NCBI RefSeq assembly: GCF_051014445.1
Contig: NC_135144.1
Span: 1,984,001-2,048,000 of the forward strand
Origin: Colletes latitarsis
Lineage: Eukaryota > Arthropoda > Insecta > Hymenoptera > Colletidae
Direction of reading: 5' to 3'
Length of the DNA: 64,000 nt
The position numbers were made by a program, and so were the translations under genes. Below, piece by piece: positions 26,715 to 39,906 of the stretch. The first letter of the stretch is position 1; each line of letters opens with the position of its first letter. Under the pieces are notes generated by a model. It did no database searches. It had not been told where the DNA came from and worked only from the letters and a program-made list of their open reading frames with translations.

Positions 26715-27812
26715 GTATGTATGTATAACAGAAAACAAAAAAACACAAAAAATATTATTTTAATTTAACGCAACCTTAATTTAATAAATTATAATTTCTA
26801 ATAATATATTTTTTCATGTAAAGCCACTATATTTCTTTCATTATTCTTTCGCGTCATTACTTTAAGGTAATTTAGGTTTTAAATATGTTAAGCAAAAATC
26901 ATGTTATCCAGTGCTGTACAAAGGTTTTCGCAATTTTCTTATCGTGTTAGAGCGAAAGCGTGTTATAGGGGATATGATGCCGTGTTGCAGGGGACAAGCA
27001 TCCCTGTATAGGGAAATTCTCTTTTACAAATGTCGACGGAATCCCGACGTAACACCTGTATTCACGAGTTGTTATTAATGAAGTTGAAGGTAGACGATCA
27101 TCCAAGATTCACACGTAACCAGTCTTCCGAATTCAAGGACACTTCAATTTGGCGACAAGCATGGGATGCTGCTCACGAAATACACGAAACTTTCGTCGTG
27201 AGAGTAGCAGGTGAAATTTACTTACATAACCTAAATCGAGCACGTACTCTACCTCACTTACGGGCACGAACGTAAGGCGATTTATACAGTCGATATCGCC
27301 GATTTTTACAAAAGGTAAGTTTTAACATTTAAGTAAACAAAGCCTCTGTAAGTTTTATTTTCCATACTTCAAAAGTAAAAATAAATACATGAAAAAAGAA
27401 AAAAACGTTCTTGACAAGTCCTATAAAATACTTGAGTTCAGTTTGTTCATAATTCATCGGTAAAAGAATCTAACTCTATGTTATCCGATACACAAGATAT
27501 AAAGTCAGTTTCTCCTTTCATTATTAGATGCGTTGACTTTAATTTTATAAATTATGATGATAAGTATGATGATTTTACAGAAAGAGTTTATTTTTAATAT
27601 TAAAGATTTCCTATATAAAGACAAGAAGGATATTTTTACCAATATCTATCTATCTATCTTAATATTCTTCCCACTTGGCCCACTTACTTTAACGAGTCTG
27701 AGTAAATCATCAGTACTATCTCTATTTTTATTAATAAAAATAATAGTTGGATAACATAGAACTTAATATTATTAGTCACACCACTAATAAAATGAATCTG
27801 CGATTCCATATC

Positions 27813-29690
27813 TGTTAAAGTACTAAGGGACTTTAACGTGGGTCCGGATGAGGGGATAGACAGGTAGAGAAACAGTTACAACTTTTACAAAAAAAGTTAA
27901 ATTTATTTTACAAAATATAATTTCTTACAAAACTAAAATGTGAAAATAAATATAAAGGAAAACAAAAATTGCGGAAAACACGGCTCACTTTTCCGGCCGG
28001 TCTCCTCTTTTCTTTCTCCTAATTCATTTACCTTGGTGGAGGCCTTCTGTAACACAATTGTACAGCAAAGTATGAATATTTTGCGGACAGCTTACACGTT
28101 AACGCGCGCGTCAGCTGCTTATCTCGCGCTCCAGCGACAGTCTAGTGTGTTTGGAGGGGAGAGCTGGCTGGCAATTTAGCGCTCTAACCAGTGGACTGTA
28201 TATTCTTTCTGGTCGATGAGATTCGTTTCTTACGATCTCACCAACGTGCATAACCGGGTAGATGAAGATCTCCTCCTATCTACCGGGTTCGCTCTCGCAA
28301 TGCCACGGACGGGAAACCAAATGGAGGTTGTAAGGCTCCAAGAGGCTATATCCCGCAAGCACGCTCACCGTGCGAGTGGCGTCTGGACACCACCTACGCA
28401 AGAGGACGTCTTGTCCTGGTTCGGCTCCCTCGTCAGCTGCTCCTCAGGAGCGACCTGCGGCCTGCCTACGCAGCTGCCTAGCCAGCGATTCCTTTCAACC
28501 AGGAATGCCCGACAGCCAGCCGTAGCGACCTCGACGGCGGCTCCTATAGTCCGAGGAACTGGCCTGCGGCTCGCCAGATTAGGATGAAATTCCCCTGCTA
28601 ACCTATCCACCCTACTTTTACAGCCCAGTGTGGTCGACTCACAGCTGGTAGTAGGTGTAGAGGTGGGAGGAAGGCTCTTCGAACCCTTTGCTCCACCGTA
28701 CGCTTAGGTTCTACTTATTGTCCCCTCACGACGGTATATTGGAATGGGTTCTCAGAAGCCCGATGCACGGAGAGCACCACGAGGTGATATCCTTCCTGAA
28801 TATCTACCTTCCGGTTGCTCCTACGCCGTATAGCTCCAGACTGGTCGGTGAAACTTTCCACCCCACCGGTCGGTGTACTCTCTACGGTACACAGGACGAG
28901 TGGCTTCAGTGGGTTTCGTACGACTTCTACAAACGGTGAACTACCACCAGGCGATACTAGTATATCAGTATCAGCCTTCCAGTAGCTCTAACCGGATAAT
29001 TGGAAGAAGACTCAAGGCGATCGACACCGAGTCTCCAACGTCGCAGTCGCATCCACGATCGGCAACGTTCAATCACACTCCTGCGTCTACGATCGCTTCA
29101 CACCCGGCGTGCCGTGCGATCGCTACAACAACAGGCAGATTGTCCTATCTCTGGGAAAATCTCAAGTCACGATGACGAGATTTTCCACTAAATTATTATC
29201 GCTGTCCACTTGCTGTTTCTATTTAAGAGCGAGATTAGCTCACACTCTTCTGAGCTTCGATTGAAAACCGGAGCGAGATCGTAAATAGGTCTGCTCTGGA
29301 TCACCGACGGCTCAGTACTGAAGCGTGACGATCTGCAAGCAGCCACAGCCCCGGCTGGCTCCGTCGCGCAGGCGCAGTACTGGTTAGCGACGCATCGCGC
29401 TGCTGGGCCCCGGGCAGCTCCTCGCTGCGTGGCCACGGCGCGGCGCTGCCGCGTTTCGTCTATCGACCTTTCTTCGATAGATTTCGTTTCTCTCTCTTTC
29501 TCGTCGCTAGCAACACAATTCCTAGAATTTCTCTCAAAACTCGAGAATTCCCGTGAAGCTAACTGGAAAAAACACGTAAATAGCCGCGGTATACAAAACT
29601 GAACGATGGAAAATTTCCACGTCAGGAATACGTCAGATACGGACATCGCGGCTGAGTTTCTCCGTCTCGGACTCACGCGATATTTAAACA
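27813..29690. mobile_element. Solo LTR of an LTR retrotransposon (1,878 bp)
   Basis: The insertion starts TGTTAAAGT and ends TTTAAACA, so it has TG...CA ends, and is flanked by the direct repeat ATATC (27808-27812 and 29691-29695). Units 1-3 hold the uninterrupted ATATC site, which proves an insertion into unit 4. It contains no gag, protease, reverse transcriptase or integrase and is a single copy, so it is a solo LTR left by recombination. The length would suit BEL/Pao or long-LTR Gypsy elements, but I cannot assign it. An 8-bp inverted repeat, GTTAAAGT/ACTTTAAC, lies at 27814-27837. TATTTAAG at 29220-29227 is a TATA-like candidate for plus orientation, but AATAAA near 27902 on the minus strand would fit the opposite one. 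Open frames inside (up to 167 codons) have no recognisable domain. Confidence 0.85.
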
Positions 29691-30276
29691 ATATCCAAAG
29701 ATATAGTATAAGCTAGAAAATTCAGATTATTCAAGTTACTTCTATCACTGGTCAAATTTTTTATGAAATTCTATGCTAATTCATGCTCTTTAAAATATAA
29801 CTATAATCTACTGGGACTTTTAGTTAACTTATGTTTTAATAAATCAATACTCAAAGTATCTATAATTAATATTCAAATCAAATAAGAGTAGTCGAAATAG
29901 TATTAATATTATCTTTTGTTAATAATATCAGTCCCTGATATTTAAATTTTATTAAATATTTTAAATCTGTTATCACCTTGTTCAAATAATTTATTACTAG
30001 TTTTGATAATATATTTCGGGATGGATTTTTTAAGAATGATAGCAATTCAGTTGTGTATTTTTATGAGGAACAAAGGGTTATTAATATACAATCAACATGT
30101 ATATAATTCCTTAACTTGCCCATTTAGGGGTAACACGTTATGCATAAATAGAGATTTATATACTTGTATAATACCCACACTAAAATCATGTAAATATCTA
30201 AATCATTTTTAAATCTATGATTTGGCAAATTTTGGGGACTTGGAACTTAATTCATCCATTATCTTACAGTTTTATC
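29691..30276. repeat. Macrosatellite unit 4, right part (diverged, truncated)
   Basis: Continuation of unit 4 after the LTR, corresponding to unit positions 4769 to about 5339. It begins with the right target duplication ATATC (29691-29695). I count about 20 substitutions and three indels against units 1-3 over roughly 580 bp, far more than anywhere to the left. One indel is a ~29-bp insertion near 30128. It stops at ...cagttttatc (30276), where the 176-bp satellite begins. This is the old edge of the array. Confidence 0.93.
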
Positions 30277-33200
30277 GCCAACACGTGGCCAACACGTATG
30301 CGAACAAGGCAAAATCATGAGCCAGATGATGGCATAACCCAGACCTTACCCAGACCTAACCGGTGTTATCCTCTAAAATATTGATCGAATCCAAGTTTAA
30401 TGGACTGTTTCTGTGTGGTACCACATTACTACGTGATTCAAACCCGATAAAACCCAGGATCTGGCCAACAACCATGCGAAGAAGGCAAAATCATGAGCCA
30501 GATGCGGGCATAACCCAGAGCTAACCCAGACCTAACCGGTGTTATCCCCTAAAATGTGGATCGAAACCAGGTTTAATTGACTGTTTCAGTGTGGTACCAC
30601 ATTAGTACGTGATTCAAACCCGAAAAAACCAAGGATCTGGCCAACAAGTATGCGAAGATTGCAAAATCATGAGCCAGATGCGGGCATAACCCAGACCTTA
30701 CCCAGACCTAACCGGTGTTATCCTCTAAAATATTGATCGAATCCAAGTTTAATGGACTGTTTTTGTGTGGTACCACATTACTACGAGATTCAAACCCGAA
30801 AAAACCCAGGATCTGGCCAACAAGTATGCGAAGAAGGCAAAATCATGAGCCAGATGCGGGCATAACCCAGACCTAACCCAGACCTAACCGGTGTTATCCT
30901 ACAAAATATTGATCGAATCCAGGTTTAATTGACTGTTACTGTGTGGTACCACATTACTACGTGATACAAACCCGAAAATTCCCAGGATCTGGCCAACAAC
31001 TATGCGAAGAAGGCAAAATCATGAGCCAGATGCGGGCATAACCCAGACCTAACCCAGACCTAACCGGTGTTATCCTCCAAAATATTGATCGAAACCAGGT
31101 TTAATTGTCTGTTTCATTGTGGTACCACATTACTACGTGATTGAAACCAGAGAAAACCAAGGATCCGGCCAACAAGAATGCGGAAAAGGCAAAATCATGA
31201 GCCAGATGCGGGCATAACCCACACCTAACCCAGACCTAACCGGTGTTACCGACTAAAATACTGACCGAATCCAGGTTTAATTGAGTGTTACTGTGTGGTA
31301 CCACATTACTACGTTATTCAAACCCGGAAATTCCCAGGATCTGAGCAACAAGTATGCGAAGAAGGCAGAATCATGAGCCAGTTGCGGGCATAACCCAGAC
31401 CTAACCCAGACCTAACCGGTGTTACCGACTAAAATATTGGTCGGAACCAGTTTTAATTGTCTGTTTCAGTGAGGTGTCACATTACTACGTGTTTCAAACC
31501 AGAGGAAACCAAGGATCTGGCCAACAAGAATGCGGAAAAGGCAAAATCATGAGCCAGATGGGGGCATAACCCAGACCTAACCCAGACCTAACCTGTGTTA
31601 TCCTCTAAAATATTGATCGAAACCAGGTTTAATTGCCTGTTACTGTGTGGTACCACATTACTACGTTATTCAAACCCGGAAATTCCCAGGATCTGACCAA
31701 CAAGTATGCGAAGAAGGCAAAATCATGAGCCAGATGTGGGCATAACCCAGACCTAACCCAGACCTAACCGGTGTTACCGACTAAAATACTGACCGAATCC
31801 AGGTTTAATTGTCTGTTACTGTGTGGTACCACATTACTACGTTATTCAAACCCGGAAATTCCCAGGATCTGACCAACAAGTATGCGAAGAAGGCAAAATC
31901 ATGAGCCAGATGTGGGCATAACCCAGACCTAACCCAGACATAACCGGTGTTATCCTCTAAAATATTAATCGAAACCAGGTTTAATTGTCTGTTTCATTGT
32001 GGTACCACATAACTACGTGATTGAAACCAGAGAAAACCAAGGATCCGGCCAACAAGAATGCGGAAAAGGCAAAATTATGCGACAGATGCTGGCATAACCC
32101 AGACCTAACCCAGACCTAACCGGTTTTATCCTCTAAAATATTGATCGAAACCAAGTTTAATCGACTGTTTCAGTGTGGTACCACATTACTACGTGATTCA
32201 AATCCAAAAAAACCCAATATCTGGCCAACAACTATGCGAGGAAGGCAAAATCATGAGCCAGATGCGGGCATAGCCCAGACCTAACCCAGACCTAACCAGT
32301 GTTATCCTTTAAAATGGGGATCGAAAGCAGGTTTAATTGACTGTTTCAATGTGGTACCACATTACTACGTGATTCAAACCCTAAAAAACCCAGGATCTGG
32401 GCAACAAGTATGCGAAGAAGGCAAAATCATGAGTCAGATGCGGGCATAACCCAGACCTAACACAGACCTAACCAGTGTTATCCTCTAAAATATTGATCGA
32501 CACCAAGTTTAATGGACTGTTTCAGTGTGGTACCATAATTACTACCTGATTCAAACCCGAATAAACCCAGGATCTGACCAACAAGTATGCGAAGAATGCA
32601 AAATCATGAGCCAGATGCGGGCATAACCCAGACCTAACTCAGACCTAACCGGTGTTATCCTCTAAAATATTGATCGAAACCAAGTTTAATCGACAGTTTC
32701 AATGTGGTACCACATTACTACCTGATTCAAACCCGAAAAAACCCAGGATCTGGCCAACAAGTTTGCGAAGAAACCAAAATCATGAGCCAAATGTGGGCAT
32801 AACCCAGACCTATCCCAGACCTAACCGGTGTTACCGACTAAAATATTGGTCGGAACCAGGTTTAATTGTCTGTTTCAGTGAGGTGTCACATTACTACGTG
32901 TTTCAAACCAGAGAAAACCAAGGATCTGGCCAACAAGAATGCGGAAAAGGCAAAATCATGAGTCAGATGCTGGCATAACCCAGACCTAACCCAGACCTAA
33001 CCGCTGTTATACTCTAAAATATTGATCGAATCCAAGTTTAACGGACTGTTTCTGTGTGGTACCACATTACTGCGTGGTTCAAACCCGAAAAAACCCAGGA
33101 TCTGGCCAACAAGAATGCGGAAAAGGCAAAGTCATGAGCCAGATGCGGGCATAACCCAGACCTAACCCAGACCTAACCAGTGTTATCCTTTAAAATGTGG

Positions 33201-36200
33201 ATCGAAACCAGGTTTAATTGACTGTTTCAATGTGGTACCACATTACTACGTGATTCAAACCCGAAAAAACCCAGGATCTGGCCAACAAGTTTGCGAAGAA
33301 AGCAAAATCATGAGCCAAATGTGGGCATAACCCAGACCTAACCCAGACCTAACCGGTGTTACCGACTAAAATATTGGTCGGAACCAGGTTTAATTGTCTG
33401 TTTCAGTGAGGTGTCACATTACTACGTGTTTCAAACCCGGAAATTCCCAGGATCTGACCAACATGTATGCGAAGAAGGCAAAATCATGAGCCAGATGTGG
33501 GCATAACCCAGACCTAACCCAGACCTAACCGGTGTTATCCTCCGAAATATTGATCGAAACCTGGTTTAATTGACTGTTTCAATGTGGTACCACATTACTA
33601 CGTGATTCAAACCCGAAAAAACCCAGGATCTGGCCAACAAGTTTGCGAAGAAAGCAAAATCATGAGCCAGATGCGGGCATAACCCAGACCTAACCCAGAC
33701 CAAACCGGTGTTACTGACTAAAATATTGGTTGGAACCAGGTTTAATTGTCTGTTTCATTGTGGTACCACATAACTACGTGATTGAAACCAGAGAAAACCA
33801 AGGATCCGGCCAACAAGAATGCGGAAAATGCAAAATCATGCGTCAGATGCTGGCATAACCCAAACCTAACCCAGACCTAACCGGTTTTATCCTCTAAAAT
33901 ATTGATCGAAACCAAGTTTAATCGACTGTTTCAGTGTGGTACCACATTACTACGTGATTCAAATCCAAAAAAACCCAGGATCTGGCCAACAACTATGCGA
34001 GGAAGGCAAAATCATGAGCCAGATGCGGGCATAGCCCAGACCTAACCCAGACCTAACCAGTGTTATCCTTTAAAATGGGGATCGAAAGCAGGTTTAATTG
34101 ACTGTTTCAATGTGGTACCACATTACTACGTGATTCAAACCCTAAAAAACCCAGGATCTGGGCAACAAGTATGCGAAGAAGGCAAAATCATGAGTCAGAT
34201 GCGGGCATAACCCAGACCTAACACAGACCTAACCAGTGTTATCCTCTAAAATATTGATCGACACCAAGTTTAATGGACTGTTTCAGTGTGGTACCATAAT
34301 TACTACCTGTTTCAAACCCGAATAAACCCAGGATCTGACCAACAAGTATGCGAAGAATGCAAAATCATGAGCCAGATGCGGGCATAACCCAGACCTAACT
34401 CAGACCTAACCGGTGTTATCCTCTAAAATATTGATCGAAACCAAGTTTAATCGACAGTTTCAATGTGGTACCACATTACTACCTGATTCAAACCCGAAAA
34501 AACCCAGGATCTGGCCAACAAGTTTGCGAAGAAACCAAAATCATGAGCCAAATGTGGGCATAACCCAGACCTATCCCAGACCTAACCGGTGTTACCGACT
34601 AAAATATTGGTCGGAACCAGGTTTAATTGTCTGTTTCAGTGAGGTGTCACATTACTACGTGTTTCAAACCAGAGAAAACCAAGGATCTGGCCAACAAGAA
34701 TGCGGAAAAGGCAAAATCATGAGTCAGATGCTGGCATAACCCAGACCTAACCCAGACCTAACCGCTGTTATACTCTAAAATATTGATCGAATCCAAGTTT
34801 AACGGACTGTTTCTGTGTGGTACCACATTACTGCGTGGTTCAAACCCGAAAAAACCCAGGATCTGGCCAACAAGAATGCGGAAAAGGCAAAGTCATGAGC
34901 CAGATGCGGGCATAACCCAGACCTAACCCAGACCTAACCAGTGTTATCCTTTAAAATGTGGATCGAAACCAGGTTTAATTGACTGTTTCAATGTGGTACC
35001 ACATTACTACGTGATTCAAACCCGAAAAAACCCAGGATCTGGCCAACAAGTTTGCGAAGAAAGCAAAATCATGAGCCAAATGTGGGCATAACCCAGACCT
35101 AACCCAGACCTAACCGGTGTTACCGACTAAAATATTGGTCGGAACCAGGTTTAATTGTCTGTTTCAGTGAGGTGTCACATTACTACGTGTTTCAAACCCG
35201 GAAATTCCCAGGATCTGACCAACATGTATGCGAAGAAGGCAAAATCATGAGCCAGATGTGGGCATAACCCAGACCTAACCCAGACCTAACCGGTGTTATC
35301 CTCCGAAATATTGATCGAAACCTGGTTTAATTGACTGTTTCAATGTGGTACCACATTACTACGTGATTCAAACCCGAAAAAACCCAGGATCTGGCCAACA
35401 AGTTTGCGAAGAAAGCAAAATCATGAGCCAGATGCGGGCATAACCCAGACCTAACCCAGACCAAACCGGTGTTACTGACTAAAATATTGGTTGGAACCAG
35501 GTTTAATTGTCTGTTTCATTGTGGTACCACATAACTACGTGATTGAAACCAGAGAAAACCAAGGATCCGGCCAACAAGAATGCGGAAAATGCAAAATCAT
35601 GCGTCAGATGCTGGCATAACCCAAACCTAACCCAGACCTAACCGGTTTTATCCTCTAAAATATTGATCGAAACCAAGTTTAATCGACTGTTTCAGTGTGG
35701 TACCACATTACTACGTTATTCAAATCCAAAAAAGCCCAGGATCTGGCCAACAACTATGCGAGGAAGGCAAAATCATGAGCCAGATGCGGGCATAGCCCAG
35801 ACCTAACCCAGACCTAACCAGTGTTATCCTTTAAAATGTGGATCGAAACCAGGTTTAATTGATTGTTTCAATGTGGTACCACATTACTACGTGATTCAAA
35901 CCCTAAAAAACCCAGGATCTGGCCAACAAGTATGCGAAGAAGGCAAAATCATGAGCCAGATGCGGGCATAACCCAGACCTAACCCAGACCTAACCTGTGT
36001 TATACTCTAAAATATTGATCGAATTCAAGTTTAACGGACTGTCTCTGTGTGGTACCACATTACTGCGTGATTCAAACCCGAAAAAACCCAGGATCTGCCC
36101 AACAAGAATGCGGAAAAGGCAAAATCATGAGCCAGATGCGGGCATAACCCAGACCTAACCCAGACTTAACCGGTGTTACCGAGTAAAATAGTGACCGAAT

Positions 36201-39200
36201 CCAGGTTTAATTGACTGCTACTGTGTGGTACCACATTACTACGTGATACAAACCCGAAAATTCCCAGGATCTGGCCAACAACTATGCGAAGAAGGCAAAA
36301 TCATGAGCCAGATGCGGGCATAACCCAGACCTAACCCAGACCTAACCGGTGTTACCGAGTAAAATAGTGACCGAATCCAGGTTTAATTGACTGCTACTGT
36401 GTGGTACCACATTACTACGTGATACAAACCCGAAAATTCCCAGGATCTGGCCAACAACTATGCGAAGAAGGCAAAATCATGAGCCAGATGCGGGCATAAC
36501 CCAGACCTAACCCAGACCTAACCTGTGTTATACTCTAAAATATTGATCGAATTCAAGTTTAACGGACTGTCTCTGTGTGGTACCACATTACTGCGTGATT
36601 CAAACCCGAAAAAACCCAGGATCTGCCCAACAAGAATGCGGAAAAGGCAAAATCATGAGCCAGATGCGGGCATAACCCAGACCTAACCCAGACTTAACCG
36701 GTTTTATCCTCCAAAATGTGGATCGAAACCAGGATTAATTGACTGTTTCAATGTGGTACCACATTACTACGTGATTCAAACCAGAGAAAACCCAGGATCT
36801 GGCCAACAAGTATGCGAAGAAGGCAAAATCATGAGCCAGATGCGGGCATAACGCAGACCTAACCCAGACTTAACCGGTTTTATCCTCCAAAATGTGGATC
36901 GAAACCAGGATTAATTGACTGTTTCAATGTGGTACCACATTACTACGTGATTCAAACCAGAGAAAACCAAGGATCTGTCCAACAAGTGTTCGAAGAAGGC
37001 AAAATCATGAGCCAGATGCGGGCATAACCCAGACCTAACCCAGACCTAACCGGTGTTATCCTTCAAAATATTGATCAAATCCAGGTTTAATTGACTGTTA
37101 CTGTGTGGTACCACATTACTACGTGATTCAAATCCAAATTAACCCAGGATCTGGCCAACAACTATGCGAGGAAGGCAAAATCATGAGCCTGATGTGGGCA
37201 TAACCCAGACCAATCCCAGACCTAACCGGTTTTATCCTCTAAAATATTGATCGAAACCAGGTTTAATTGACTGTTTCAACGTGGTACCACATTACTACGT
37301 GATTCAAACCCGAAAAAACCCAGGATCTGGCCAACAAGTATGCGAAGAAGGCAAAATCATGAGCCAGATGCGGGCATAACGCAGACCTAACCCAGACTTA
37401 ACCGGTTTTATCCTCCAAAATGTGGATCGAAACCAGGATTAATTGACTGTTTCAATGTGGTACCACATTACTACGTGATTCAAACCAGAGAAAACCAAGG
37501 ATCTGTCCAACAAGTGTTCGAAGAAGGCAAAATCATGGGCCAGATGCGGGCATAAACCAGACCTAACCCAGACCTAACCGGTGAAACCGACTAAAATACT
37601 GACCGAATCCAGGTTTAATTGACTGTTACTGTGTGGTACCACATTACTACGTTATTCAAACCCGGAAATTCCCAGGATCTGACCAACAGGTATGCGAAGA
37701 AGGCAAAACCATGAGCCAGATGCGGGCATAACCCAGACCTAACCCAGACCTAACCGGTGTTATCCTCTAAAATATTGATCGAAACCAAGTTTAATCGACA
37801 GTTTCAGTGTGGTACAACATTACTACGTGATTCAAACCCGAAAAAAACCCAGGATCTGGCCAACAAGTATGCGAAGAAGCCAAAATCATGAGCCAGATGC
37901 GGGCATAACCCAGACCTAACCCAGAGCTAACCGGTGTTATCCTCCAAAATATTGATCGAATCCAGGTTTAATTGACTGTTACTGTGTGGTACCACATTAC
38001 TACGTGATTCAAATCCAAATTAACCCAGGATCTGGCCAACAACTATGCGAGGAAGGCAAAATCATGAGCCTGATGTGGGCATAACCCAGACCTAACCCAG
38101 ACCTAACCGGTTTTATCCTCTAAAATATTGATCGAAACCAGGTTTAATTGACTGTTTCAACGTGGTACCACATTGCTACGTGATTCAGACCCGAAAAAAA
38201 CCCAGGATCTGGCCAACAAGTATGCGAAGAAGGCAAAATCATGAGCCAGATGCGGGCATAACCCAGACCTAACCCAGACCTAACCGGTTTTATCCTCTAA
38301 AATATTGATCGAAACCAGGTTTAATTGTCTGTTTCATTGTGGTACCACATTACTACGTGATTGAAACCAGAGAAAACCAAGGATCCGGCCAACAAGTATG
38401 CGAAGAAGGCAAAATCATGAGCCAGATGCGGGCATAACCCAGACCTAACCCAGACCTAACCGGTGTTATCCTCCAAAATATTGATCGAATCCAGGTTTAA
38501 TTGACTGTTACTGTGTGGTACCACATTACTACGTGATTCAAATCCAAATTAACCCAGGAGCTGCCCAACAAGAATGCGGAAAAGGCAAAATCATGAGCCA
38601 GATGCGGGCATAACCCAGACCTCACACAGACATAACCGGTTTTATCCTCGAAAATGTGAATCGAAACCAGGATTAATTGACTGTTTCAATGTGGTACCAC
38701 ATTACTACCTGATTCAAACCCGAAAAAACCCAGGATCTGGCCAACAAGTTTGCGAAGAAAGCAAAATCATGAGCCAAATGTGGGCATAACCCAGACCTAA
38801 CCGGTTTTATCCTCTAAAATGTGGATCGAAACCAGGATTAATTGACTGTTTCAATGTGGTACCACATTTCTACGTGATTCAAATCCAAAAAAACCCAGGA
38901 TCTGGCCAACAATTATGCGAGGAAGGCAAAATCATGAGCCTGATGTGGGCATAACCCAGACCTAACCCAGACCTAACCGGTTTTATCCTCTAAAATGTGG
39001 ATCGAAACCAGGATTAATTGACTGTTTCAATGTGGTACCACATTTCTACGTGATTCAAATCCAAAAAAACCCAGGATCTGGCCAACAATTATGCGAGGAA
39101 GGCAAAATCATGAGCCTGATGTGGGCATAACCCAGACCTAACCCAGACCTAACCAGTGTTATCCTCCAAAATATTGATCGAATCCAGGTTTAATTGACTG

Positions 39201-39488
39201 TTACTGTGTGGTACCACATTACTACGTGATTCAAATCCAAATTAACCCAGGAGCTGCCCAACAAGAATGCGGAAAAGGCAAAATCATGAGCCAGATGCGG
39301 GCATAACCCAGACCTAACTCAGACCTAACCGGTGTTATCCTCTAAAATATTGATCGAAACCAAGTTTAATCGACAGTTTCAATGTGGTACCACATTACTA
39401 CGTGATTCAAACCCGAAAAAACCCAGGATCTGGCCAACAAGTTTGCGAAGAAAGCAAAATCATGAGCCAGATGCGGGCATAACCCAGA

Positions 39489-39490
<2 letters not shown>
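30277..39490. repeat. 176-bp telomere-motif satellite, block 1
   Basis: About 52 tandem monomers of roughly 176 bp (gttatc landmark at 30364, 30541, 30717, 30893). Each monomer has two adjacent CCCAGACCTAA 11-mers, the palindrome TGTGGTACCACA, and the words CCAACAAGTATGCG and GCAAAATCATGAGCCAGATG. Two main subtypes alternate: GTTATCCTCTAAAATATTGA and GTTACCGACTAAAATATTGG. Higher-order structure is present, with 32080-33840 repeated at 33841-35601 (period 1,761 bp) and a ~176-bp local duplication near 36170-36470. Open frames of up to 108 codons are by-products of the periodicity. The block ends where element 1 entered a monomer. Confidence 0.96.
32080..35601. repeat. Higher-order repeat: two 1,761-bp (ten-monomer) copies
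   Basis: 32080-33840 and 33841-35601 are near-identical. For example, the monomers at 32652-32978 recur unchanged at 34413-34739. The start of a third copy follows to about 35700. Part of the same ten-monomer order returns at about 46600-47280, beyond element 1. Confidence 0.85.
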
Positions 39491-39519
<29 letters not shown>

Positions 39520-39521
<2 letters not shown>

Positions 39522-39906
39522 GTGGGGAAATCCTCATGGACACCCCGAGGCCCTTAAGCAGGGGAGGGCCTCGGGGTAGTGCCGGACTCCTACCGGCTAA
39601 AACCCCACGGTGACCGTTCTCGGGCGCTGCGGCGGGGGACCGGGAACTCTAGTGAGACATCACGGAGTCCCCCGCCGCGCCTTGCCTGTCGAGGCTCATC
39701 CCGGGGGGAACGACAACGTGTCCCCCCCCCATGATTTCTCCGCCGCAGACGCCAGGTCACCCGACGCCCGCGGCCCGGGGATTGCTTTCGGTGCTCGGGC
39801 CCCTAGCGCCCAGCACCTGCAGCCCCCACGGGCGGCCCGTCCGTCCCTCGGCCATCGACGTGGTGGCCGGAGGTGAAAGTTGACGGGCCGCCCACCTCTT
39901 GAGGAG
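39520..39906 (-). other. 3' UTR of element 1
   Basis: 387 bp between the ORF2 stop and the A tail. It contains three paired segments (see the hairpin entry) separated by a block, CCACGGTGACC on the plus strand, shared with elements 2-4. Confidence 0.85.
39543..39678 (-). other. Conserved 3' UTR RNA hairpins of element 1
   Basis: Hairpin A: CCCCGAGGCCC (39543-39553) pairs with GGGCCTCGGGG (39566-39576), 11 bp perfect. A small stem GCCGG/CCGGC follows near 39581-39597. Hairpin B: GCGGCGGGGGAC (39629-39640) pairs with GTCCCCCGCCGC (39667-39678), 12 bp perfect. The same arrangement, with different stem sequences, exists in elements 2-4, so the pairing itself is conserved. Such 3' structures are known in related elements as the signal read by the reverse transcriptase. 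Confidence 0.8.

Larger units (their letters stand above)
23032..27812. repeat. Macrosatellite unit 4, left part
   Basis: Fourth unit up to the solo LTR. It is still nearly identical to units 1-3, with single changes near 23481, 23666, 24277 and 24826. A two-repeat expansion of the TAGG microsatellite (26443-26482) lengthens the unit by 8 bp. Just before the LTR it carries actaataaaatg in place of actagtaaaatg. It ends with ATATC (27808-27812), the left copy of the LTR target duplication. Confidence 0.96.

Noticed and set aside
1..27754. Many open frames of 60-97 codons recurring every 7,677 bp
   Set aside because: They recur because the whole unit recurs. None has a recognisable domain, and overlapping frames on both strands are equally open. 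Only two were kept, as doubtful.
27940..29691. Frames of up to 167 codons inside the solo LTR
   Set aside because: No protein domain, low-complexity Arg/Ser-rich content and overlapping frames on both strands. LTRs are normally non-coding.
32652..34739. Identical 108-codon frames in the satellite (also near 48904, 50125 and 57335)
   Set aside because: They arise from the satellite period and its higher-order copies. The encoded repeats follow the monomer, not a protein fold.
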